Assembly (NCBI RefSeq): GCF_003990445.1
Contig: NZ_REEZ01000011.1
Coordinates: 90,289 to 154,288 of the forward strand
Reading direction: 5' to 3'
DNA: 64,000 bases
Origin: Pararhodobacter zhoushanensis
Lineage (GTDB): Bacteria > Pseudomonadota > Alphaproteobacteria > Rhodobacterales > Rhodobacteraceae
A model generated the notes under the pieces. That model had not been told where the DNA came from. It worked only from the letters and a program-made list of their open reading frames with translations, and searched no databases. Made by a program: the position numbers and the translations under genes. Below are positions 34,548 to 42,770 of this stretch, one piece after another; the first letter of the stretch is position 1; the number at the start of each line of letters is the position of its first letter.

Positions 34548-35303
34548 GCGGGACGCTAAGCTTTCGGGCTCTCTCATTCGCAGGCTCCCGGTGCCCGAAA
34601 TGATGAACCCAACCCGCCCGCTTATTGACCTCGCCTTCTAATAAAAGCGTTGGAATTTTGCGGGTCAGGGATCAGGATGCTTGTGATATTTTCGGAACAA
34701 TTCTGATTGGATTGATTTCAAAGGCTAGAATCGGAAACAATTAAGCCGAGCCCATCCTGAAAAAACGGATTGGCCGCGCATTGCCGATTATCCTTGCCGT
34801 GCCAACCTCGCGACGGTGTCCAGGAAGGACACTCCTTATCCCGCAACGAGGATCTTTTGCCTTGGCGGCAACCATGCCCGCCAAGCCGGGCCCATGCCGC
34901 CGAACCGTTGCGCGCGAGGTGAGGGCGAGGGCAAGCGGCGACGTCCTGCCCGTCGCTTAGAGAGTTGGAATCACTCGATTGTGTTGCAACTCTTCTGAAA
35001 GTAGAGATCGCACCCTCCGCCCGATCCCCTGCGCCTCGAATAAACGCCTCCGGTGTCCGTTTCGCTGCACGGGCGCGCAGACCGGAACACTGGTCATGCC
35101 CGCATCGGCACGGTGTGCGATCTCCTTGAACGTGCAAAAATCAAGCGCAACGACGGCCCCCTTAAACTGCCAAAGACATGGTTCCGACCAGTCAAACTGG
35201 GTGTTTTTCAAGTCAGGCAGGGGAACCTTCGCGGAAACTCCCGGTTGGTAAATAGTCGCGTTGCAGTTGTGACGCATCCACTTCACAGATCAGGAGAGTA
35301 ACG
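34548..35303. other. Gene-poor region before the repeat protein
   Basis: 756 bases with no supported gene. Composition is lower in G+C than the surroundings, particularly 34625-34760. Open frames of 80-139 codons exist on both strands but show no recognisable motif, signal peptide or ribosome site. A small hairpin GTGTCC-AGGAA-GGACAC occurs at 34816-34832. Could hold a small RNA or decayed sequence. Confidence 0.5.
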
Positions 35304-35903
35304 ATGAATATCAGTAATCGAATGGCCATCGCTTTGACCCTCGTCGGTGCAAGCATCCCTCTGCCCGCGCTCAGCCAGAGCTTTTGCGAACAACCTGCCC
35401 GCAACCTGACACCTTCGCAACTGCGGCTGGTGCTCGCGGGTGACTGCGAGCAGGTGTTCGCGGGCGATCAGGCGGGGCGCGCCCCCGGTCAGCCGGGATC
35501 GGGCACTGACCCCGGTGGTAGCGGGACCGACCCGGATGAAGGCGGTCTTGCCGTGAATATTGGCGGCAACGGCGTCAATATCGGCGCGGGCACTGCGGCT
35601 GCCACGGGCAACGATGGCGGCATCAATGCAGGTGTCGGCTCAAGCGCGGCCTCGGACAATGGCGGGGGTATCAACGCTGGCATCGGCGACAATGCCGCGT
35701 CCGGGAATGACGGCGGTCTGAATGTCGGCGTCGGCGAAAACGCCGCGTCGAACAATCAAGGCGGCGTCAACGTCGATGTCGGTGGCGGCGGATCCGGGGC
35801 TGGCAGCGACAACGCCGGCGGCATCAATGTGGGCGTCGGCGGAGCGGAAGGGCTCGGCGTTTCCGTGAACGGGGACGGCGTCGGGATCGGCCTCGGGCGC
35901 TGA
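35304..35903 (+). CDS. Secreted glycine/asparagine-rich protein with 15-residue repeats
   Basis: 199 residues with a signal peptide (1-25, cleavage after PALSQ or ALS). A short head carries two cysteines (Cys28, Cys48), then a Gly/Asp/Pro linker. From about residue 84 come imperfect repeats with the pattern [IVL]N-[VAI]-G-[VAI]-G-x-x-A-A-x-x-N-x-G-G (starts near 91, 107, 123, 139, 155, 174). The regular alternation suggests a beta-solenoid or fibre-forming surface protein. No known family recognised. CAGGAGAG precedes the ATG. It sits alone in a gene-poor segment, followed by a strong hairpin. Confidence 0.8.
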   Translation: MNISNRMAIALTLVGASIPLPALSQSFCEQPARNLTPSQLRLVLAGDCEQVFAGDQAGRAPGQPGSGTDPGGSGTDPDEGGLAVNIGGNGVNIGAGTAAATGNDGGINAGVGSSAASDNGGGINAGIGDNAASGNDGGLNVGVGENAASNNQGGVNVDVGGGGSGAGSDNAGGINVGVGGAEGLGVSVNGDGVGIGLGR

Positions 35904-35910
35904 CAAACCG

Positions 35911-35932
35911 GGCGGGGCGCACGCGCCCCGCC
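35911..35932 (+). terminator. Hairpin after the repeat protein
   Basis: Perfect 10-base arms GGCGGGGCGC / GCGCCCCGCC with a 2-base centre, 7 bases after the stop. Followed by TGTCCTC rather than a U run. Confidence 0.55.
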
Positions 35933-36082
35933 TGTCCTCGCGCCTTTGAGTGATGCTGCGCGCCAGTCGCACAGCGCTGCAAGGCGCGGGACTGAACACC
36001 TGCTGCCGACGCGGTTCATCCAAGAGCCGTTCATGAACGATGGCGTCCAAGCGAAACGGCCCATCCTTGAGTGGCGTTTATC

Positions 36083-37147
36083 TTAAACCTTGCCGAGCAG
36101 GCGATAGGTCACACCCGCAGGATTGTATTCGATGTTTCCATTGCCAAAGAAATAGCCGGGCCCAACCTGATGCAGCAGTTGAGAGCCAAACCCGCGTGAC
36201 GATGGCGGGTTGACGGTCGGCCCATGGCTCTCTTGCCAGTCAAGCGTGAATTGCCCGTCGTCCGCACGGGTCCAGGAAATGCTGACGCTGCCTTCCTGCA
36301 GGGAAAGGGCACCATATTTGAGAGCGTTGGTCGCCAGTTCGAACAGGATCAGCGACAGACCAAGGGCTTGATCCGGCGCCAGAATAATCGGCGGGCCTTG
36401 CAACGAGAGCCGTTCGTCGCGGTCCAGATGCGCTGCCAGAGAACGGTTGATCACCTCGGTGATGTCGATCGCCACATCCGCTTGCAGCAATTGCTGAGCC
36501 TGTCCCAGTGCCCTGATCCGCGCCGTCACGGTCTCTCGCGCGTGCTTCAGGTCCGGCGACGAGCGCAGACTGGAAGAGACGACAGCAGAGGTGACAGCAA
36601 GCATGTTCTTGATGCGATGGGACAGCTCGCTCCGCATAGCGTCCTGAAGCAACCGTGCCTCGACACTCTGCGTTTCGTCGACAGCAACATTGATCATCCC
36701 ACAGATGGTCCCGTCATCGTCGTGCAGGGGGCTGTAGGAAAATGTCCAGTACGTCTGCTCGTCGTAGCCATTCCGCGTCATGGTCAGCGGAAGTTCCCTG
36801 AAAAATGTACCTTCCCCAGCAAAGGCCTTGTCGATGAAGGGCAAAATGTCTGCCCAAATTTCCGGCCAGACATCTTTGGCAGCAGCGCCCAACGCCATAG
36901 TTTGTCGCGCCCCGAGGATGGGAGCATAGGCGTCGTTGTAGAGAAACGTCAGATCCGAGCCCCAGAAAATGCACGACGCGTGCTGTTGGCCAAGCATTAT
37001 TCGAACCGCTGAAAGCAAGGACACCGGCCACGTCTCAATCGGGCCGAGCGGCGTGTTGCTCCAATCGAACGAAGAGGTTTTCTGCGCCATCATGCCGCTT
37101 CCGAGCACCGGCAGCGACCGTTCAGAAGACAAGAGGTCCCGCGACAT
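36083..37147 (-). CDS. HWE-family sensor histidine kinase with N-terminal PAS-like domain
   Basis: 354 residues from ATG 37147 (AAAGG nine bases upstream); an upstream GTG at 37174 is possible. The N-terminal half is a PAS-like sensor (FDWSNTPLGPIETWP, CIFWGSDLTFLYNDAY, FSYSPLHDDDGTICGMINV). The kinase core has the phospho-His in ELSHRIKNMLAV, the N-box ELATNALKYGAL, and WQE in LDWQESHGP, the residues that name the HWE group. The ending GFGSQLLHQ-GP is also typical. No transmembrane segment, so it senses a cytoplasmic signal (light, redox or ligand). No partner response regulator is adjacent. Confidence 0.88.
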   Translation of the reverse strand: MSRDLLSSERSLPVLGSGMMAQKTSSFDWSNTPLGPIETWPVSLLSAVRIMLGQQHASCIFWGSDLTFLYNDAYAPILGARQTMALGAAAKDVWPEIWADILPFIDKAFAGEGTFFRELPLTMTRNGYDEQTYWTFSYSPLHDDDGTICGMINVAVDETQSVEARLLQDAMRSELSHRIKNMLAVTSAVVSSSLRSSPDLKHARETVTARIRALGQAQQLLQADVAIDITEVINRSLAAHLDRDERLSLQGPPIILAPDQALGLSLILFELATNALKYGALSLQEGSVSISWTRADDGQFTLDWQESHGPTVNPPSSRGFGSQLLHQVGPGYFFGNGNIEYNPAGVTYRLLGKV

Positions 37148-37822
37148 GTTCCCAGACCTTTCATGTGACAACACATAGCTTTATGCGCATTCTTTGCCGG
37201 TTGAAAAGGGGATTTTCGAAGGTTTTTTCCACCTTTCGGAGGCGATTCGCATCATTCTGCCGAGCGGAGCGCGGGTTGCTCCGGTTAATCGTTCCAAGGG
37301 GGATTTGAGCTTGCGCTTGCTCTAAACTGCCGCGCTGTGTGACTTTTCCCGCTTCCATCAGGCAGTTTGCGATGCATGTGCTGTCGCTGGAATGCGGGCT
37401 TCGGGCAGCGACGAGGCAGCATTGGTTGGATTGCGAACCTCCGCTCAGGCCCGAACCTGTCCGGCTGATCACCAGCAGCCGGGTTCAGGGGTTTGGTGCA
37501 CCATGACGCGCCCCTCCGGGATCCCCAAATCCTTAACAACTCCCTAAACGCTCCTGCTAACCCTCTGATCTTCCTGACCCCGCAAAGATGTCCCATCGTG
37601 GGACATCCTCGCTTCGGCCCGATATTCCCACCTGATTGCGTGTCTTTGCCAGCTTGGCACAATTGGGGGTTGACCCTGAGTCAATCTGGTCATTTCCTGC
37701 AGACTGTTTCGTAACGAATGCCGTTTCCAGGCTGCCAGGGCCTCGACTTACCCCCTTCGGACACCTGCCCCCACCGCACTTGATCCTTGGCGGATACGGC
37801 GGGGCTTCAGAAGATCAGGCCG
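37148..37822. other. Gene-poor region between the kinase and ybgC
   Basis: 675 bases with no intact gene. On the minus strand around 37180-37255 a frame reads RLRKVEKTFENPLFNRQ, resembling the end of a LysR-type helix-turn-helix, without a start or downstream effector domain; it may be a remnant. The rest shows no recognisable feature. Promoter of the tol-pal cluster should lie near its right end. Confidence 0.45.
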
Positions 37823-38212
37823 ATGCATACCTTCCCCGTGACCATTTACTACGACGAGACCGATCTCGGCGGGATCGTCTATCACGCGAACTACCTGCGG
37901 TTCATCGACCGCGCCCGGACCGACTGGGTTGGCGGGCTGGGCATCGATCAGAACGCCATGCGCGCCGCTGGCACGATCTTTGTCGTCCACCGGATCGAGG
38001 CCGACTTCCGCGCGCCCGCCCGGCTGGATGACCGCCTCGTGATCACCACCCGCCCGCTGTCCGTCAGCTCGGCCCGGCTGGTGCTGGATCAGCAGGTTTT
38101 GCTGGGTGATTGCTGTCTTTTTCAGGCCAAGGTGACCATCGTTTGCATCACAACCGACGGCAAGCCGCGTCGTTTGCCGCCCGCGCTGCGCACGATCGGC
38201 GAAAACGCGTAA
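37823..38212 (+). CDS. ybgC: Tol-Pal system-associated acyl-CoA thioesterase
   Basis: 129 residues from ATG 37823. YbgC hotdog signature YYDETDLGGIVYHANYLRFIDRAR (catalytic Asp in the usual position) at residues 9-32, then HRIEADFRAPARLDD. It hydrolyses short or acyl-carrier-bound thioesters in the cytoplasm; the family is almost always next to tolQRAB-pal. First gene of that cluster here, 102 bases before tolQ. Confidence 0.94.
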   Translation: MHTFPVTIYYDETDLGGIVYHANYLRFIDRARTDWVGGLGIDQNAMRAAGTIFVVHRIEADFRAPARLDDRLVITTRPLSVSSARLVLDQQVLLGDCCLFQAKVTIVCITTDGKPRRLPPALRTIGENA

Positions 38213-38314
38213 CATTCGCGTGCTGTCATTGGCCTTTGTCCGCGAAACGCGCTAGAATCGGCGCAAACGAGGGCCGTCTGAACGGCGCCCCCCAGAACGA
38301 GCAGGACTGAAGGC

Positions 38315-39010
38315 ATGGATACCGCCACCCTGGCACAGGCCAGTGACATCGACTTTTCGCTGGTCGCGCTTTTCCTGCGTGCCACGTTTACTGTGAAGCT
38401 GGTGATGATCCTGCTGATCGTCGCCTCGTTCTGGTCGTGGGCGATCATCGTCCAGAAGCACCTGGTCTTCCGCCGCGCCCGCGCGCAGGCCGCTGCCTTT
38501 GATGCGACCTTCTGGTCGGGCGAGCCGCTGGATGCGCTGTATTCCCGCGTTGGTCCCAACCCCGCCGGCGGCCCCGAGCGCATCTTTGCCGCCGGTATGG
38601 CCGAGTGGCAGCGCTCGCATCGTTCGGACGGGGCGATGATCCCCGGCGCGGCGCAGCGCATCGACCGCTCCATGGATGTAGCCATCGACCGCGAGGCGCG
38701 GGTGCTCAACAGCAACCTGACCTTCCTCGCCTCGGTCGGCTCGGCCAGCCCGTTCGTGGGCCTGTTCGGCACCGTCTGGGGCATCAAGACCGCGTTCGAG
38801 GAAATCGCGCTGGCGCAATCGACCAACCTTGCCGTGGTCGCGCCCGGCATCGCCGAGGCGCTGCTGGCCACGGGTCTGGGCCTGCTGGCAGCGATCCCGG
38901 CCACGATCTTCTACAACAAGCTTACCGATGACAGCGACACCATTGCCTCGGGCTATGAGCAGTTCGCGGACGAATTCGGCACGCTTTTGTCGCGCAATCT
39001 GGATTCCTGA
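38315..39010 (+). CDS. tolQ: Tol-Pal proton channel subunit TolQ
   Basis: 231 residues with three transmembrane segments (about 24-45, 139-160, 175-195). The ExbB/TolQ signature is visible in FLASVGSASPFVGLFGTVWGIKTAFEEIALAQSTNLAVVAPGIAEALLATGLGLLAAIPATIFYN. It forms the inner-membrane proton channel with TolR that energises TolA. Three bases separate it from tolR. Confidence 0.96.
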   Translation: MDTATLAQASDIDFSLVALFLRATFTVKLVMILLIVASFWSWAIIVQKHLVFRRARAQAAAFDATFWSGEPLDALYSRVGPNPAGGPERIFAAGMAEWQRSHRSDGAMIPGAAQRIDRSMDVAIDREARVLNSNLTFLASVGSASPFVGLFGTVWGIKTAFEEIALAQSTNLAVVAPGIAEALLATGLGLLAAIPATIFYNKLTDDSDTIASGYEQFADEFGTLLSRNLDS

Positions 39011-39013
39011 GCC

Positions 39014-39490
39014 ATGGGTGCGCAAGCCATTCGCAAACAGAGCGGGTCCGGCACCCGCCGTCGGCGTCGCGGTCACGCGGCCAAGATGGCCGAGATCAAC
39101 GTCACGCCGATGGTTGACGTGATGCTGGTGCTGCTGGTGATCTTCATGGTCGCCGCGCCCATGCTGGTGGTCGGCGTCCCGGTCGAGCTGCCGCGCACCG
39201 CTGCAGGCGCTCTGCCCGCGCAGCAAGAAGAGCCGCTGTCGATCACGCTGGGCGCTGACGGCTCGATCGCGCTGATGACCACCGATGTGGCCGAGGGCGA
39301 TCTGCTGCCGCGCTTGCAGGCGATTGCCGCCGAGCGGACCGATGACCGCGTGTTCCTGCGTGCCGACGGGTCGATCCCCTACGCGCGGGTTGTGCAGGTC
39401 ATGGGCGCGCTCAATGCCGGTGGGTTCCACAATATCGGCCTGGTCACCGAAACCGGCGGGCCATCCTTTGGGGCCCAGTCGGGTCAGTAA
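39014..39490 (+). CDS. tolR: Tol-Pal proton channel subunit TolR
   Basis: 158 residues. A basic N-terminus (GTRRRRRGHAAKM) precedes AEINVTPMVDVMLVLLVIFMVAAPML, whose aspartate in MVDVMLVLL is the proton-path residue of ExbD/TolR. The rest is periplasmic. The basic N-terminal extension is a little longer than in enteric TolR. Confidence 0.96.
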   Translation: MGAQAIRKQSGSGTRRRRRGHAAKMAEINVTPMVDVMLVLLVIFMVAAPMLVVGVPVELPRTAAGALPAQQEEPLSITLGADGSIALMTTDVAEGDLLPRLQAIAAERTDDRVFLRADGSIPYARVVQVMGALNAGGFHNIGLVTETGGPSFGAQSGQ

Positions 39491-39496
39491 GCGCAC

Positions 39497-40699
39497 ATGG
39501 CTGCCTTTGCACAGGTACAAATGAACACGGGACACAAGGTCTCGGCCCTGCTGCATGGCGGGCTGATCCTGTGGATTCTGGTGTTCGATCTTTTCGGCGC
39601 CCCGGATGAGCCGATGATGCCCGATGTGACCGAGGTCTCGATCGTCTCGGCGCAGGAATTTGCCGAGCTGTCGCAGCTTGCGCCCGCGGCTCCGCCAGCC
39701 CCCACGCCGACGCCCGAACCGGCCCCGGCCCCCACGCCGATTCCGACGCCTGCGCCCATCGAGCCGCCCGCGCCGGTGGTCCCGCCTGCGCCGATCCCGG
39801 CGCCGACGCCTGCGCCTGCCCCCGCACCCGAGCCGGTACCAACGCCCGAGCCGCCGCAAGCCGCGGTGATCGCGCCGCAGACCACACCCGATTCCAGCCT
39901 GCGCCCCGTTCAGCGCCCGGCCGAGCGCGTCGCGCCCGAGGCCGCGCCAACGCCGCAGCCCGACGTCGCCATTGCGCCGCAGGACCGCGCAGCGGTGGTG
40001 CCCGATGCGACGGCGACGGTGATCGCCCCCGAAGCGCAGGAGGCCACGCAACGCGAGGCCGCCGCGACCGAAACGGTGACCGAGGCGACCGATATCAGCG
40101 AGACCGAACCGGTGCGCCGCACGGCGACCGCGCCTGAGGTCAGCATGCGTCCGCGTCAGCGCCCGACGCGCGCAGAGCAGGTCGCCGCGGCTCCCGCTCC
40201 GACGCCAACCCCTGCGCCAACACCGACGCCGACGCCAACGCCAACCCCGACGCCCCCGGCCGACCGCACGCCGATCCCGACGCCAGCGACCGAAGAACCG
40301 ACCGAAAGCCCCATCTCGGGGGCAATCGAGGATGCACTGGCGCAGGCGCTCGGCTCGGCTCTGGACGAACCCACCGCCACGCTCAGCCAGTCCGATGCCG
40401 ATATGCTGCGCCTCAATATCGAGGCCTGCTGGAACGTTGGCATCCTGTCGACCGAAGCGTTGAACGTGGTGATCACCATTGCGTTCGAAATGACGCCTGA
40501 TGGACGCCCCGTTGAATCCTCGATCCGCGAGGTCGAGGCGTCAGGCGGTTCCATTGGCGCTGTGCGCGCGGCGTTTGACGCTGGGCGACAGGCCATCGTT
40601 CAATGTGGTATCAATGGTTACGGATTGCCTCAGGACCTTTATGATCAGTGGCGACTGGTCGAAATCACGTTCAACCCAGCACGGATGAGTACACGATGA
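39497..40699 (+). CDS. tolA: TolA-like periplasm-spanning protein with proline-rich stalk
   Basis: 400 residues. One N-terminal transmembrane helix (about 14-34), a stalk in two Pro-rich stretches (about 62-123, and a Pro-Thr run 232-260), and a C-terminal globular domain (about 280-400, with [17 protein letters not shown] and [15 protein letters not shown], two cysteines). Enteric TolA has a helical Ala/Lys-rich stalk; here polyproline-like segments replace it, resembling TonB. Gene position between tolR and tolB fixes the identification. It overlaps tolB by ATGA. Confidence 0.88.
   Translation: MAAFAQVQMNTGHKVSALLHGGLILWILVFDLFGAPDEPMMPDVTEVSIVSAQEFAELSQLAPAAPPAPTPTPEPAPAPTPIPTPAPIEPPAPVVPPAPIPAPTPAPAPAPEPVPTPEPPQAAVIAPQTTPDSSLRPVQRPAERVAPEAAPTPQPDVAIAPQDRAAVVPDATATVIAPEAQEATQREAAATETVTEATDISETEPVRRTATAPEVSMRPRQRPTRAEQVAAAPAPTPTPAPTPTPTPTPTPTPPADRTPIPTPATEEPTESPISGAIEDALAQALGSALDEPTATLSQSDADMLRLNIEACWNVGILSTEALNVVITIAFEMTPDGRPVESSIREVEASGGSIGAVRAAFDAGRQAIVQCGINGYGLPQDLYDQWRLVEITFNPARMSTR
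40192..40260 (+). repeat. Low-complexity Pro-Thr-coding repeat inside tolA
   Basis: Degenerate hexamer-like units (CCGACG, CCAACG, CCAACC) encode the PTPTPTP run. Slippage-prone composition; unit changes keep frame because units are multiples of three. Confidence 0.6.
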
Positions 40700-42018
40700 C
40701 CCAATTTTCCCGCCGCCCCGTGCTTGGACTTCTGGCCGGTTTCGCGGTTGCCCCCGGTATCGCGCGGGCACAAACGCCCTTGCGCATCGAGATCACCGAA
40801 GGCGTGATCGAGCCGGTGCCCTTTGCCATCCCCGATTTCGTCGCTGAAAACGCGGCGGGCGGGCAATACACCGCCGGGATCGCGCGGGTGATTGCCAACA
40901 ACCTTAGCGGCACCGGCCTGCTGCGGGAAATCCCGCCGACCGCGCATGTCGGGCGGATCACCAGCTTTGACAGCCCGGTTCAGTTTGCCGACTGGCGCGC
41001 GATCAATTCCCGCGCGCTGATCACCGGCGCGGTGCGGGTGAACGGGCCGACGATCACGGTGAAGTTCCGCCTGTTCGACGTGGTCAGTGGCCAGCAGCTG
41101 GGCGACGGTCTGCAACTGGACGGGCGCACCGATGCGTGGCGGCGCATGGCGCACCGGGTGTCGGATCAGGTCTATATGCGCCTGACCGGCGAGACCGGCT
41201 ATTTCGACAGTCAGGTGGTGTTCATCGCCGAAAGCGGCCCGGCCACCAACCGGCGCAAGCAGGTGGCGATCATGGATCAGGACGGCGAGAACACGCAGTA
41301 CTTGACCGACGGCACGTCGCTGACCTTTGCGCCGCGCTTCTCGCCGACCGGCGACCGCATCCTGTTCACCAGCTACGAGACCGGCTTTCCGCGCATCTAC
41401 CTGATGGACGTCGCGTCGCGCCGCCGACAGGTGCTGGGCGACCAGCCGGGCGAAATGACCTTCGCGCCGCGTTTCTCGCCCGATGGTGGCTCGGTGGTCT
41501 ATTCGCTGTCCGTCGACGGGCGGACCGACCTTTACATGCTCAACCTTGCCAGCGGCCAGCGCTGGCAGCTGACGCAGACCGACGCCATCGACACAGCGCC
41601 CAGCTTCTCGCCGGACGGGCAACAGGTGGTGTTCGAAAGCGACCGCACCGGCGCGTCGCAGCTGTATATCATGGGCTTGCAGGGTGGCGGGCAGAACCGC
41701 ATCAGCCAGGGTCAGGGGCGCTATTCCACGCCCGTCTGGTCACCGCGCGGCGATCTGATCGCGTTTACCAAGCAGCTCAACGGGCGCTTCCACATCGGCG
41801 TGATGCGCACCGATGGCTCGAACGAGCGGATCCTGACCCAGAGCTTCCTGGACGAGGGCCCGACTTGGTCGCCCAACGGTCGTGTCATCATGTTCGCGCG
41901 CGAAGAGGCCGGGAACAACCCGGTGCTGATGTCCGTCGATATCACCGGTCGCAACCTGCGCCGGGTGCCGACGCCGGGGCCTGCCTCGGACCCGAGCTGG
42001 TCGCCCCTTCTGCCGTAA
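40696..42018 (+). CDS. tolB: Tol-Pal system beta-propeller protein TolB
   Basis: 440 residues from ATG 40696 (ATGA overlap with tolA). The signal peptide [16 protein letters not shown] contains SRRPVLG, close to a twin-arginine motif. An N-terminal domain (about 28-165) precedes six propeller blades with the TolB repeat pattern ([86 protein letters not shown]). It is periplasmic and binds Pal and TolA. Confidence 0.96.
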   Translation: MTQFSRRPVLGLLAGFAVAPGIARAQTPLRIEITEGVIEPVPFAIPDFVAENAAGGQYTAGIARVIANNLSGTGLLREIPPTAHVGRITSFDSPVQFADWRAINSRALITGAVRVNGPTITVKFRLFDVVSGQQLGDGLQLDGRTDAWRRMAHRVSDQVYMRLTGETGYFDSQVVFIAESGPATNRRKQVAIMDQDGENTQYLTDGTSLTFAPRFSPTGDRILFTSYETGFPRIYLMDVASRRRQVLGDQPGEMTFAPRFSPDGGSVVYSLSVDGRTDLYMLNLASGQRWQLTQTDAIDTAPSFSPDGQQVVFESDRTGASQLYIMGLQGGGQNRISQGQGRYSTPVWSPRGDLIAFTKQLNGRFHIGVMRTDGSNERILTQSFLDEGPTWSPNGRVIMFAREEAGNNPVLMSVDITGRNLRRVPTPGPASDPSWSPLLP

Positions 42019-42021
42019 TCC

Positions 42022-42044
42022 TGAACCCCTGAACCCCTGAACCC
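42022..42044 (+). repeat. Short tandem repeat TGAACCCC, about 2.9 copies
   Basis: Three direct 8-base units start four bases after the tolB stop. The 8-bp unit is not a multiple of three and lies in non-coding DNA. Confidence 0.8.
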
Positions 42045-42145
42045 ACGCGCTGCGCCGCGTACCGTGAACACCGCCCGATTCCCCCGCGACGCGGCATCTG
42101 TTATGATGCGCGTCGGGCAGGACCGAACAACAAGGACTGAAAACG

Positions 42146-42658
42146 ATGCAAATTCTGACCAAGGCCATTCTGGTCGTCGCCGCACTGGCATTGGCCGCGT
42201 GTAACAACCCCCGTGGCGGCGATTATGACGATCCCCTGACCAATGGCGGTGCCGGTGCTGGCGGTATCTCGTCGACGGCGCTGGGCGATCCCAACGATCC
42301 GACCTCGATCGCGTATTTCAACCAGACGATCGGCGACACCGTTCACTTCACCGTGGACAGCAGCGACCTGACCGCCGAGGGCGTCACCGTCCTGCGCACC
42401 CAGGCCGCGTGGCTGAACCGCTATCCGTCCTACGCGATCCTGATCGAAGGCCACGCCGACGAGCGCGGCACGCGTGAATACAACATCGCGCTGGGTGCCC
42501 GCCGTGCTGCGCGCGTGCAGCAGTTCCTGATCGGCGAGGGCGTGTCTTCGGGCCGCATCCGCACCGTCAGCTACGGTAAAGAGCGTCCGATCGAGGCTTG
42601 CGCCGCGCAGCGCTGCTGGGATCTGAACCGCCGCGCGACCACGGTCGTGTCGCGCTAA
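42146..42658 (+). CDS. pal: Peptidoglycan-associated lipoprotein Pal
   Basis: 170 residues. Lipoprotein signal peptide ending in lipobox LALAAC (Cys about 19). The C-terminal OmpA-like domain contains VHFTVDSSDLTAEG, LIEGHADERGTREYNIALGARRAARV (with the meso-diaminopimelate-binding Asp/Arg region) and SYGKERPIEACAAQRCWDLNRRATT. Outer-membrane anchored; binds peptidoglycan and TolB. Usual distance from tolB. Confidence 0.97.
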   Translation: MQILTKAILVVAALALAACNNPRGGDYDDPLTNGGAGAGGISSTALGDPNDPTSIAYFNQTIGDTVHFTVDSSDLTAEGVTVLRTQAAWLNRYPSYAILIEGHADERGTREYNIALGARRAARVQQFLIGEGVSSGRIRTVSYGKERPIEACAAQRCWDLNRRATTVVSR

Positions 42659-42689
42659 GAATGCCGGGGGCCGCAGGCTTTGGCCGGGC

Positions 42690-42712
42690 AGGGGGGCTTT
42701 CTGCCCCCCTCT
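42690..42712 (+). terminator. Terminator hairpin after pal
   Basis: Perfect 8-bp stem AGGGGGGC / GCCCCCCT with loop TTTCT, then CTTCG; 31 bases past the pal stop. Confidence 0.55.
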
Positions 42713-42729
42713 TCGCGTGCCGCGAATTC

Positions 42730-42763
42730 ACCCCCCGAGGATATTTTCAGACAGATGATGGGG
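42730..42763 (+). repeat. Dispersed element, copy B (CCCCCCGAGGATATTT...AGATGATGGG)
   Basis: Matches the minus-strand element at 26601-26632 in motif order and spacing. Here it ends eight bases before the tilS start, where its GAGG could not serve as that gene's ribosome site (too distant). Confidence 0.6.
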
Positions 42764-42770
42764 CGGGGCT

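Noticed and set aside
34718-35286. Minus-strand frames of 139 and 109 codons in the gene-poor region
   Set aside because: No signal peptide, domain or ribosome site; cysteine/arginine-rich translations typical of non-coding DNA.
37285-37714. 125-codon minus and 73-codon plus frames before ybgC
   Set aside because: No recognisable motif or ribosome site; kept only as part of the gene-poor region note.
38252-40051. 599-codon minus-strand frame opposite tolQRA, rich in GRRR/RRDHRG
   Set aside because: Antisense of proline/alanine-rich tolA; no plausible protein.
40192-40260. Possible CRISPR or minisatellite in tolA
   Set aside because: Units are short, degenerate and encode an in-frame Pro-Thr stalk; no spacers.
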